A stretch of DNA of 7,836 nt. Origin: Pseudomonadota bacterium (lineage in GTDB: Bacteria > Pseudomonadota > Gammaproteobacteria > Acidiferrobacterales > Sulfurifustaceae). The notes beneath the pieces are model-generated. The model had not been told where the DNA came from. It was given only the letters and a program-made list of their open reading frames with translations, and made no database searches. Positions 1 to 6,030 of the stretch are shown piece by piece. The stretch spans positions 365,091 to 372,926 of the forward strand of contig CP070641.1 in assembly GCA_020354085.1 (NCBI GenBank), read 5' to 3'. The position numbers and the translations under genes were made by a program. Each line of letters starts with the position of its first letter. Positions within the stretch are counted from its first letter, which is position 1.

Positions 1-1552
1 GTCGGTTAGTCCCGATTTCCGGCGCCACATACAACGCCAACAGTTGGCCGCCGGAGACGACTTCCGGATCGCCGAAGCGGTAATGCGCCTGCGAGGTAAA
101 AAGAAACCAGCCCTCGCCGAGTACTTGCTCGGCGTCGATGATGCCGGAGGATTCTTCATCCTGGGTGAGAAAACTCGGCGAGCCGCGTTGAAAGAATTCC
201 GGGCTATGCGCGGCGATCTCGATCAACTGCCTTCTGTCGATTCCGTATAACCAGATCTTCCCCAGGCGCTCGCTACTGCTCGGGTCTTCTTGCATCAGGA
301 TACGACCATGGCGGTCAATGGCAATGTTATCCAGCATCCGATGGCCTTCATCGCCCTGGAGCAACATCTCAATTGTGCCGCCGGCGTCGGGGCGCTCGAC
401 ATCGTCGAAACGCAGCCGCCACAAGCGACTGTTGCGCGTGATGCTGGCCGTGGTAACAAAATAAAAGTCATTGCGCCGGTCGGCACGCGGATCCCAGGCG
501 CCGTCTTCGATGCGCTGCATCCGCATGACGTCCGCGGCGATGGTTTCAAATTGCAGCTCGATGCCGCTCAGGCCCGCGGCGCTACCGATGCGATGCGGCT
601 CAAAGCGGGCCGAGGCCAGGAAACCCGTCTTCTTGTTACCCAGGCCAAACAGATCGTCCTCCTGCGCGAGCAGGTCTTCGCCGCGGCGTATGCGTAGCCC
701 GTACAGCTCGCCGTTGGTCAGCCCGGCGCGTTCGATCGGGTGGCCTTGGCGGGTCTTGGTGCCGACATAGAGATAGAGCTCGCTCGGCGAGACAGTCTTG
801 TCCGGGTCGACTTCGCTATCGGCATCATCCATCAACATCACCACGGTCTTCTTCTGCGCATGGGGGCTCGCCACCACATTCTCGAATGCCATACGGCCCA
901 GGCGCGGCAACTGCCAGGCCTCGCCGGCGTGCGCGCCACTCGCGACGAAGGCGAAGGCGCGGCCGTGATCGGGCTTGCCGACATTCACGGGGTAACGCTC
1001 GTCGTACTCCTCGCCGGTCAAGAACAGACGGTCGCGCGTACCGTCACCGTCATGAAAAAACGCGCTGACCGGCGCCAGATCCGCCGAACAAAAGCGACTC
1101 CACGTATCGGCGTCAGTTACATACTTTGCTGTTTCGCGATTCCAGGTGTGCACGGCAGCGGGCGAGCGCACCAGATCCTCGCCCGCGACCACGGCCAGAT
1201 CGCTCTTGCGTATCGTCCAGCGCGAAACAAACGCTCCGGCGGCGCCGTGTGCGCGTTTGATACCGCGGTTGTGTCGCAGCTCATGGCCCATCAGCAAGGT
1301 GAACGAATCGTCGTCTGACGACCACGCGCCCAGGCCATCGGGAACACCCACCATGCGATAACCGTTGCCGGCGTGCTCCCCCGCACTCAGGATTGCCACG
1401 GTGCGAACCTTACCGGCAGGCAGCGTGGCGCTGGGAATGACGTAGGGATTGCTCTTAGTGCTCGCCCCGGTCGTTGTGGCAGCGGCGAGCGCCGCCCCGC
1501 TAAACACCATGAAGGCAATCGCGATAATTGCCGTGTACCAGCGGGCGATCAT
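1..1552 (-). CDS. Secreted PhoX-like (DUF839) family protein, 3' end beyond window
   Basis: The reverse frame is open from an ATG at 1552 to the left edge, giving 517 codons with no stop. Residues 1-23 form a Sec-type signal peptide (Arg4, hydrophobic core, likely cleavage after ALA at 23) with no twin-arginine, so the product is predicted to be periplasmic or extracellular. Segments that resemble the PhoX/DUF839 group, from memory of the family, are LLMGHELRHNRGIKRAHG (87-104), GAFVSRW (106-112), SPSELYLYVG (255-264), RIEDGAWDPR (347-356), ILMQEDP (418-424), GIIDAEQVLGEGW (470-482) and GGQLLALYV (501-509). Those in the last fifth are usual near the end of such proteins, so probably only a few residues are missing. 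True PhoX is a Tat-exported, metal-dependent alkaline phosphatase. This Sec-exported relative may have another activity, such as a phosphodiesterase or phytase-like one, so I do not assign a substrate. No clear Shine-Dalgarno precedes the ATG and no Pho box is visible upstream. The frame stays open upstream, and a GTG near 1630 is a less likely start. Confidence 0.8.
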   Translation of the reverse strand, partial: MIARWYTAIIAIAFMVFSGAALAAATTTGASTKSNPYVIPSATLPAGKVRTVAILSAGEHAGNGYRMVGVPDGLGAWSSDDDSFTLLMGHELRHNRGIKRAHGAAGAFVSRWTIRKSDLAVVAGEDLVRSPAAVHTWNRETAKYVTDADTWSRFCSADLAPVSAFFHDGDGTRDRLFLTGEEYDERYPVNVGKPDHGRAFAFVASGAHAGEAWQLPRLGRMAFENVVASPHAQKKTVVMLMDDADSEVDPDKTVSPSELYLYVGTKTRQGHPIERAGLTNGELYGLRIRRGEDLLAQEDDLFGLGNKKTGFLASARFEPHRIGSAAGLSGIELQFETIAADVMRMQRIEDGAWDPRADRRNDFYFVTTASITRNSRLWRLRFDDVERPDAGGTIEMLLQGDEGHRMLDNIAIDRHGRILMQEDPSSSERLGKIWLYGIDRRQLIEIAAHSPEFFQRGSPSFLTQDEESSGIIDAEQVLGEGWFLFTSQAHYRFGDPEVVSGGQLLALYVAPEIGTNR

Positions 1553-1679
1553 GAGAGAAAAAGCGAAAGCGCGTTGAGTGATGAGAAGGCAGGATCGTAG
1601 CCGATTGCTGATGGAACGACTACTCGCAGGCACCGCGTAAGGCCGGCGCGCACACGCACTTAGCCACCCAGTTTCTCTT

Positions 1680-2003
1680 CTACAGCTGAGCGCTGTCGGA
1701 ACGAGCGCCATCGATGTTGGCGCCGCACCGGTTCGTGTGGCGCAAATCGCTGTCGACAAGGCTGGCTGCCACCCGGCGCACGATCTTGGTGATACGCACC
1801 CAGGCCTTGCCATCCGTGCTCACCTCGTCTTCCCCGGACAGGCGCCCGCGCGGCAGGAGGTCGGATACCCAGTTGCTCAGAAACGGGTCGCGCACCACGT
1901 TATCGCGACGCCTGTACCAGAGCTCGTACTGGCCGGGCTTGCCTTCCATCCCTGCGAGGCCGCCCTCGATCAAGGAAAAGAGCCTCCCTGCATTCAATAC
2001 CAT
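1680..2003 (-). CDS. Small hypothetical protein
   Basis: I do not recognise this 107-codon frame. In its favour, the third codon positions are mostly G or C, as in the certain genes, and the core is rich in Trp and charged residues (GQYELWYRRRDN, then DPFLSNWVSDLLP, then GKAWVRITKIVRR), which looks like real protein and not an antisense shadow. It has no signal peptide, no membrane segment and no motif I can name, so it would be a small soluble protein. The ATG at 2003 lacks a ribosome site. An in-frame TTG at 1973 sits 9 bases downstream of GGGAGG (1983-1988 on the complementary strand) and is a credible alternative start, giving 97 residues. It lies 127 bases upstream of the PhoX-like gene on the same strand and diverges from the FAH gene. 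It could also be the remnant of a longer gene, since an in-frame stop lies 13 codons before the ATG. Confidence 0.45.
   Translation of the reverse strand: MVLNAGRLFSLIEGGLAGMEGKPGQYELWYRRRDNVVRDPFLSNWVSDLLPRGRLSGEDEVSTDGKAWVRITKIVRRVAASLVDSDLRHTNRCGANIDGARSDSAQL
1983..1988 (-). promoter_or_regulatory. Possible ribosome binding site for a TTG start at 1973
   Basis: GGGAGG on the minus strand, preceded by CA, lies 9 bases before an in-frame TTG (1973-1971). It is the only Shine-Dalgarno-like sequence near the 5' end of the small hypothetical gene, and it falls inside the frame if translation began at the ATG at 2003. It therefore favours the shorter product. Confidence 0.35.
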
Positions 2004-2058
2004 CCCAACGCGGCGGCCAGATAACCTTGCTGAGCGTCAGCCCCGGGTGGTTTAGAAT

Positions 2059-2069
2059 GGTGGTCCACC
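2059..2069. promoter_or_regulatory. Inverted repeat in the FAH promoter region, possible operator
   Basis: GGTGG-T-CCACC is a perfect 5-base inverted repeat around one base, 26 bases before the FAH start codon. It directly follows TAGAAT (2053-2058), which matches the -10 consensus at 4 of 6 positions, so a bound protein would cover the predicted transcription start. The only -35-like hexamer, TTGCTG at 2027-2032, is 20 bases away, which is too far for a good sigma-70 promoter. The shape resembles GntR/FadR-type half sites (TGGT...ACC), but no regulator gene is in the window, so this is tentative. Confidence 0.25.
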
Positions 2070-2095
2070 GACCGCGAAACGCCGACTCCTAGACC

Positions 2096-2974
2096 ATGCG
2101 CCTTGCCACCGTTCGATATGCCCAACAGCCGAGGCTGGTGTTGGTCGACGGCAATGAACTATGGCTGCCGGCGCCGCATTCGGGATGGCCCGAGTCGATG
2201 CTGGACCTGATCGCAGCGGGACCCGAGCGCTGGCGTGTCCTCGCCACCGAGCTATCGAAGATCAAGCGCGACGCGGTACGCCTGCCGCGCGACGGAACCG
2301 AGTGGCTCGCGCCGATCCCGCGCCCGAACAAGAATGTCATGTGTTTGGGCTGGAATTACGCCGAGCACGTGGCCGAGAGTGCGAGCGCGAGCGGCCGTAA
2401 ACACGAGCCACCGAAGGACCCGATCGTCTTCACCAAAAATGTGACGAGCGTCAGTGGACCGTACGCCGACGTGCCGGCGCAGGCGAGCGTGACGCAACAA
2501 CTCGATTGGGAAGTTGAGCTGGGGGTGGTCATCGGCGTCGGCGGCCGCGGGATCGCGCGTGAGCGCGCGCTCGAACACGTGTTCGGCTATACCGTAATTA
2601 ATGACGTCTCCGCACGCGACCTGCAATTTCGGCATAAGCAGTATTTCCTCGGCAAGAGTCTGGATGGTAGTTGCCCGATGGGACCGGTCATCGTGACACG
2701 CGAAGAAGTCCTCGATCCGCAAGCGCTCGATCTAAAATGCTGGGTCAACGGCGAACTGAAGCAGTTGTCCAATACCCATCACATGATCTTCGATGTCGCC
2801 ACCATCATCCACGTGCTGTCGCGCGGCATGGCGCTCGAGCCCGGCGATATCATCGCTACCGGCACACCGAGTGGGGTCGGCTTCGCGCGCACGCCGCCGG
2901 AGTTCCTGAAGGCCGGCGACCTTGTCGAATGCGAGATTCAGGGAATCGGACGGCTTCGCAACCGGGTCGTCTAG
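2096..2974 (+). CDS. Fumarylacetoacetate hydrolase (FAH) family protein
   Basis: This 292-residue cytoplasmic enzyme belongs to the FAH superfamily, whose members hydrolyse, decarboxylate or isomerise beta-keto and related acids using a bound Mg or Mn ion. The N-terminal part (1-75) is the variable lid-like region, and the catalytic domain runs from about 78 to 292. Visible hallmarks are GWNYAEH (85-91), the metal ligands in DWEVELGVVIG (E139 and E141), INDVSARD (D170), FLGKSLDGSCPMGP (184-197, with K187) and the GTPSGVG loop (256-262). Length and motifs fit the subgroup often labelled 2-hydroxyhepta-2,4-diene-1,7-dioate isomerase or 5-oxopent-3-ene-1,2,5-tricarboxylate decarboxylase, but members of that subgroup have many substrates, so the exact reaction cannot be read from sequence. 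The start is well fixed because an in-frame TAG at 2090-2092 immediately precedes it, although no Shine-Dalgarno is seen. It is probably co-transcribed with the DUF2788 gene and converges on the transporter operon, whose solute could feed it. Confidence 0.93.
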   Translation: MRLATVRYAQQPRLVLVDGNELWLPAPHSGWPESMLDLIAAGPERWRVLATELSKIKRDAVRLPRDGTEWLAPIPRPNKNVMCLGWNYAEHVAESASASGRKHEPPKDPIVFTKNVTSVSGPYADVPAQASVTQQLDWEVELGVVIGVGGRGIARERALEHVFGYTVINDVSARDLQFRHKQYFLGKSLDGSCPMGPVIVTREEVLDPQALDLKCWVNGELKQLSNTHHMIFDVATIIHVLSRGMALEPGDIIATGTPSGVGFARTPPEFLKAGDLVECEIQGIGRLRNRVV

Positions 2975-3010
2975 CCGTCCGCGGTTGCGGCGCCAGCTTT
3001 GCTCGTGAGC

Positions 3011-3211
3011 ATGTCTCTCGAAGAATTCGAAACTTGGGCGGTGCTCATCGGCATCACCGGCTTGATCGGCTATATGCTGTTCATCATCTACCGCCTGGCG
3101 GTGGATTCGAAGGCGGGCCGGTTTGGGTTGTTTGTCTTGCTGCTCGCGCTCGGGCTCGGCTTCGTGGGGCTGATCGCGAAGGCCATCCTGGTGGAGTGGT
3201 TGGAGAAGTAA
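3011..3211 (+). CDS. DUF2788 family small membrane protein
   Basis: The product is 66 residues from the ATG at 3011 and 70 if translation begins at the TTG at 2999. It starts MSLEEFETWAVLIG and has two hydrophobic helices, roughly residues 7-27 and 38-60, joined by a polar turn containing VDSKAGRFG. This matches my memory of the DUF2788 family, inner-membrane proteins of about 70 residues found in beta- and gammaproteobacteria, with a conserved KAG-(R/K)-FG turn between two helices. The function of the family is unknown. It begins 36 bases after the FAH stop on the same strand, with no terminator visible between, so the two are likely on one transcript. No good ribosome site precedes any of the candidate starts (TTG 2999, GTG 3005, ATG 3011). 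I chose the ATG because EEFE-type starts are usual in the family. Its stop is 17 bases from the stop of the convergent dctM. Confidence 0.75.
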   Translation: MSLEEFETWAVLIGITGLIGYMLFIIYRLAVDSKAGRFGLFVLLLALGLGFVGLIAKAILVEWLEK

Positions 3212-3228
3212 CGACCGCGGCGCGAACG

Positions 3229-4512
3229 TCAACTATCCCGGAGAAGGCGCAATGACAGATCCGGCCAGTAGGTAATCAACAGCACGGCGACCAGCAAGAT
3301 CATAAAGAAGGGAAAGCTCGCGCCCGCGAGCTCGCCCACCGAACGCTTGAAGCGGTAACTCGCAATAAATAGGTTCATGCCGACCGGCGGCGTGAAGTAA
3401 CCAAGCTGCATATTCGCCAGAAACAAGATGCCAAGGTGCACGGGGTGAATGCCGTAGGACACGGCGATAGGAAGAATCAGCGGCACGATCAAGATGAGCG
3501 CGGAAAAGATATCCAGCACCATACCGACCACGATCAAGAAGCCTGTGAGCAGGATCAGGAACGTCAGCTTGTCATCGACGTGCATGCGCACGTAATCGAA
3601 CAGCCGCATCGGCACTTCCGCGTCGATCAGAAAATTGGTGGACGCCAAGGCCATCCCGAGGATGATCAACACGCCGCCAACCACGGTCATCGATTCGCGC
3701 ATGACGCGCGGCAGCTCGCGCAGCGGGATGTCGCGATAGATGAACACTTCGACGATCAGCACGTACACCACCGATACGGCGGCCGCCTCGGAGGCGGCAA
3801 AGAGGCCACTGTAGATGCCGCCCAATACGATAATCGGAAGCGGAATCTCCCAGATCGCTTCGCGCACCGCGCCGGCTGCCTCTCGCCAGGAAAACCCCTT
3901 CGTGGCGCTTTCCGCTCGCCATCCAACCAGGATTCCATATATAGATAACAACCCCACCATCAGTAGGCCCGGCAGCAAGCCGGCAAAAAACATGTCGTCA
4001 ATCGATACCGGCTGACCCAGATTGAGCTGTTGGGCGATGACCGCGTAAATAATCAGCACGATCGACGGCGGGAATAGCAGGCCGAGACTCCCAGACGAAG
4101 TAAGCAGCCCGAGCGTGAAGCGCTCGCGATAACCGGCCTCGAGGAGCGCGGGCAGGAGCAGGCCGCCGATCGCGATAATGGTGACGCCGGATGCGCCCGT
4201 GAGCGCGGTAAAGACCGCGCAGGCCACGAGCGCGACGATTGCGTGCCCGCCCGGCAGCCAGCCCAAAAACGCATTGGTCAACCGCACCAGGCGATGCGAG
4301 GCCTGGCTTTCCGATAACAGATAGCCGACGAAGGTGAATAACGGGATGGCGACCAGCACCGGCGAATCGACGATCCGGTAGAGCTCGATGGCGACGACCG
4401 ACAGGTCGACGTCATTGGAATAGAAACCGAGCAGGGCGACCGCGGCGATTACCGCGAACAGCGGCATCCCGAGCAGCGCCAGCCCGACGATAACGATCGC
4501 AGCGAGAATCAT
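3229..4512 (-). CDS. dctM: TRAP transporter large permease, DctM subunit
   Basis: This 427-residue inner-membrane protein, the usual DctM length, forms the ion-coupled transport channel of a TRAP transporter. The sequence is almost wholly hydrophobic with about 12 segments. Signature stretches are SGVTIIAIGGLLLPAL (108-123), GSLGLLFPPS (141-150), GIYSGLFAASEAAAV (232-246), GMVLDIFSALILIVPLILP (330-348) and LGYFTPPVGMNLF (370-382). The two Pro-Pro hairpins belong to the repeated transport domains that bind Na+ and solute. The ATG at 4512 is the correct start because it overlaps the dctQ stop as ATGA, implying translational coupling. The frame stays open to 4746, but those extra 78 residues are Arg-rich noise lying inside dctQ. 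It is the last gene of the operon. I see no hairpin-plus-T-run terminator in the 17 bases to the convergent gene. Confidence 0.96.
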   Translation of the reverse strand: MILAAIVIVGLALLGMPLFAVIAAVALLGFYSNDVDLSVVAIELYRIVDSPVLVAIPLFTFVGYLLSESQASHRLVRLTNAFLGWLPGGHAIVALVACAVFTALTGASGVTIIAIGGLLLPALLEAGYRERFTLGLLTSSGSLGLLFPPSIVLIIYAVIAQQLNLGQPVSIDDMFFAGLLPGLLMVGLLSIYGILVGWRAESATKGFSWREAAGAVREAIWEIPLPIIVLGGIYSGLFAASEAAAVSVVYVLIVEVFIYRDIPLRELPRVMRESMTVVGGVLIILGMALASTNFLIDAEVPMRLFDYVRMHVDDKLTFLILLTGFLIVVGMVLDIFSALILIVPLILPIAVSYGIHPVHLGILFLANMQLGYFTPPVGMNLFIASYRFKRSVGELAGASFPFFMILLVAVLLITYWPDLSLRLLRDS

Positions 4513-4994
4513 GCGTGGCGCTCGAACATCTGCCGAGCACGCTCGACCGCAAACAGGGTGTACCGACACGCCAACATCACGAACGCGACTGGAATGACGA
4601 GCTGGCAGACCCACGCCGGCACGGCAGCGAATGCGACAGTCGCCGCCTGGTACTCGGAATACACGAAGCGAACCGAAACGACCGCGACGATGAGGCATAC
4701 GATCGCGGTCGCGCCGTCGGTGAGCAAACGACTGGCCGCCTTCCAACGCGGGGGCAGCAACTTGGCCAGCGCGCTGATAACTATGTGTTGATCAAGGCGT
4801 GCCGCCACCATGGCACCGATCAAACCAGCCCACAGCACCAGCACTCGCACCAGCGGATCGGCCCAGATGATGCCGATGCCGAAGAAATTGCGCAAAAAGA
4901 TCTGCGCGACGGCGAACCCGATCATCGCGGCCAGCACGGCCACGAGAATCACGTCCTCGGCGATCACAATGACCCGACGGGTTCGCTCAAACAC
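4509..4994 (-). CDS. dctQ: TRAP transporter small permease, DctQ subunit
   Basis: This 161-residue inner-membrane protein has four predicted helices, at about 10-32, 45-68, 88-112 and 127-150. It is the small membrane subunit that pairs with DctM and scaffolds its transport domain. Typical DctQ features are the cluster QIFLRNFF (31-38), then IIWADPLVRVLVLWAGLIGA (42-61) and the charged loop AARLDQHIVI (64-73), which corresponds to the family's A-R-x-D/x-H-I region. The start is a GTG at 4994, 6 bases after the dctP stop, with no strong Shine-Dalgarno, so it probably relies on coupling to dctP translation. The stop overlaps the dctM start by 4 bases. Length and charge pattern are normal for the family. 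Confidence 0.93.
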   Translation of the reverse strand: MFERTRRVIVIAEDVILVAVLAAMIGFAVAQIFLRNFFGIGIIWADPLVRVLVLWAGLIGAMVAARLDQHIVISALAKLLPPRWKAASRLLTDGATAIVCLIVAVVSVRFVYSEYQAATVAFAAVPAWVCQLVIPVAFVMLACRYTLFAVERARQMFERHA

Positions 4995-5000
4995 GGGAAG

Positions 5001-6017
5001 TCAACGCGCGCCGGTCTTAGCCTTTTGCCGGTACTCGGTCAGGTTGCCCTGCAACACCTCGAACACTGACGGCGTGAAGACACCGCTCTTGGCCAGGCGT
5101 TCGCGCGCGCCGCGGGCAGCCGCCTCCCAGCGCGCCTGGTTTTCCGGCGACACCGCCACGAATTCAATGCCTTCGCGCTTGAGCGCCGCACGCGCATCCG
5201 CATCGTCGGCGCGATTCTTGCGATCGAACTCCTTGAAAACATCGGTCAGGACCTCACGCACGACAGCTTGATCCGCAGCCGTCAGCTTATTGAAGGCACG
5301 CTGCTCCAACACCAAGGCGCCGTACAAGTACAACAACGGCGTATCGGTGACGTACTTGAGCCGCGTGTACCATTGCAGCGCAATAGCCCCGACCGGCGAC
5401 ACCGCCACGGTGTCGATCATACCGGTCTGCAGACCCGTCATGACATCGGCCAAGGGTAGAGTCACCGGTGCGAGACCGACGGTGTCGAACACGGATTTCG
5501 AAATGGGGTCGTTCGGCGGTACCCAGACCTTACGGCCGCGGACATCGTCGATGCCGCGCACGGGAGCGCTGGCAAACAGCAATGCGAAGCCGCCGTCGGC
5601 CAGGCCAAAGCTCACAAAACCGTTCTTCTCCAAACCTTGCTGAATGAGCGGATCGATGCGCGCGCGCACATAATCAACCTCCGCATACGAGTCGAACAAT
5701 AACGGCAGGCTCAGGATCGACGCGTTCTGGTAGATCAGGTCGAGACCGCCGACCGACAACATGCCGCCGTGCAGCTGGCCGGCGCGGATCTTGCGCAACA
5801 TGGCATCGTCGTTGCCCATCACGCCGCCCGGGTAGAACTTGAACTGCACCCGACCCTGCGTGCGCTGCTTGATGTCATCGCCAGCAGCGCGCATGCGCGT
5901 CATCCACTGCGTACCATCGGGCGTGATGGTGGCGATCTTGAAGGTCGTGGCAATAGCATCGGCCGCGGGGACCATTAACAACGCGAATGCGGTAACAACT
6001 GTGGCAAGGCGGTTCAT
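5001..6017 (-). CDS. dctP: TRAP transporter solute-binding protein, DctP/TatP type
   Basis: This 338-residue periplasmic solute receptor delivers substrate to DctQM. A Sec signal peptide covers about 1-23 (MNRLATVVTAFALLMVPAAD), and the mature part begins near TTFKIATITPDGTQW (24-38). Family landmarks are FYPGGVMGNDDAMLRKIRAGQLHG (61-84), GRKVWVPPNDPISKSVF (161-177), ALQWYTRLKYVTDTPLLY (213-230) and the long C-terminal helices (about 245-335). Classical DctP proteins have Arg in the K-(I/V)-R turn, which salt-bridges to the substrate carboxylate. Here that position is W165. The stretches PLADVMTGLQTGMIDTV and SPVGAIALQW match the TatT-associated subgroup. The start at 6017 is supported by a clear AGAGGA 6 bases upstream, the best ribosome site in the operon and suited to a receptor needed in excess. 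The frame also allows 10 extra residues up to 6047, but these overlap tatT and lack a ribosome site. The ligand is unknown. Confidence 0.95.
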   Translation of the reverse strand: MNRLATVVTAFALLMVPAADAIATTFKIATITPDGTQWMTRMRAAGDDIKQRTQGRVQFKFYPGGVMGNDDAMLRKIRAGQLHGGMLSVGGLDLIYQNASILSLPLLFDSYAEVDYVRARIDPLIQQGLEKNGFVSFGLADGGFALLFASAPVRGIDDVRGRKVWVPPNDPISKSVFDTVGLAPVTLPLADVMTGLQTGMIDTVAVSPVGAIALQWYTRLKYVTDTPLLYLYGALVLEQRAFNKLTAADQAVVREVLTDVFKEFDRKNRADDADARAALKREGIEFVAVSPENQARWEAAARGARERLAKSGVFTPSVFEVLQGNLTEYRQKAKTGAR

Positions 6018-6023
6018 TCGTGG

Positions 6024-6029
6024 TCCTCT
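6024..6029 (-). promoter_or_regulatory. Strong ribosome binding site of dctP
   Basis: AGAGGA on the minus strand lies 6 bases before the ATG at 6017, within the 13-base gap between tatT and dctP. It fixes the dctP start over the longer in-frame alternative and is the only canonical Shine-Dalgarno among the transporter genes. Confidence 0.75.
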
Positions 6030-6030
6030 G

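Noticed and set aside
290..1318. Long plus-strand frames of 135 and 192 codons
   Set aside because: They lie exactly antisense, in phase, to the PhoX-like gene, which has a signal peptide and family motifs. They are GC-rich shadows.
1553..1679. Promoter or Pho box for the PhoX-like gene
   Set aside because: TACGAT could be a -10, but no acceptable -35 lies 16-18 bases upstream and no CTGTCAT repeats are present.
1714..2055. Plus-strand frames of 113 and 95 codons opposite the small hypothetical gene
   Set aside because: Their composition (Arg/Pro/His-rich, no domain) looks like an antisense shadow. The minus frame has the better codon use.
3212..3228. Bidirectional terminator between the convergent DUF2788 and dctM genes
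   Set aside because: The 17 bases contain CCGCGG but no sizeable stem and no T-run on either strand.
3782..3798. 17-base inverted repeat GCCGCCTC-G-GAGGCGGC
   Set aside because: It encodes the conserved AASEAAA segment of DctM, so alanine codons explain it. No T-run follows and it lies mid-gene.
3436..3948. 170-codon plus-strand frame rich in His, Gln and Asp
   Set aside because: It is the complement of hydrophobic DctM codons, a well-known artefact opposite membrane proteins.
4513..4746. Extension of the dctM frame by 78 residues upstream of its ATG
   Set aside because: It overlaps dctQ in another frame, is Arg-rich and lacks family similarity. The ATGA overlap marks the true start.
4515..5069. 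184-codon plus-strand frame opposite dctQ
   Set aside because: It has the same His/Asp/Gln-rich shadow pattern and lies opposite a clear DctQ protein.
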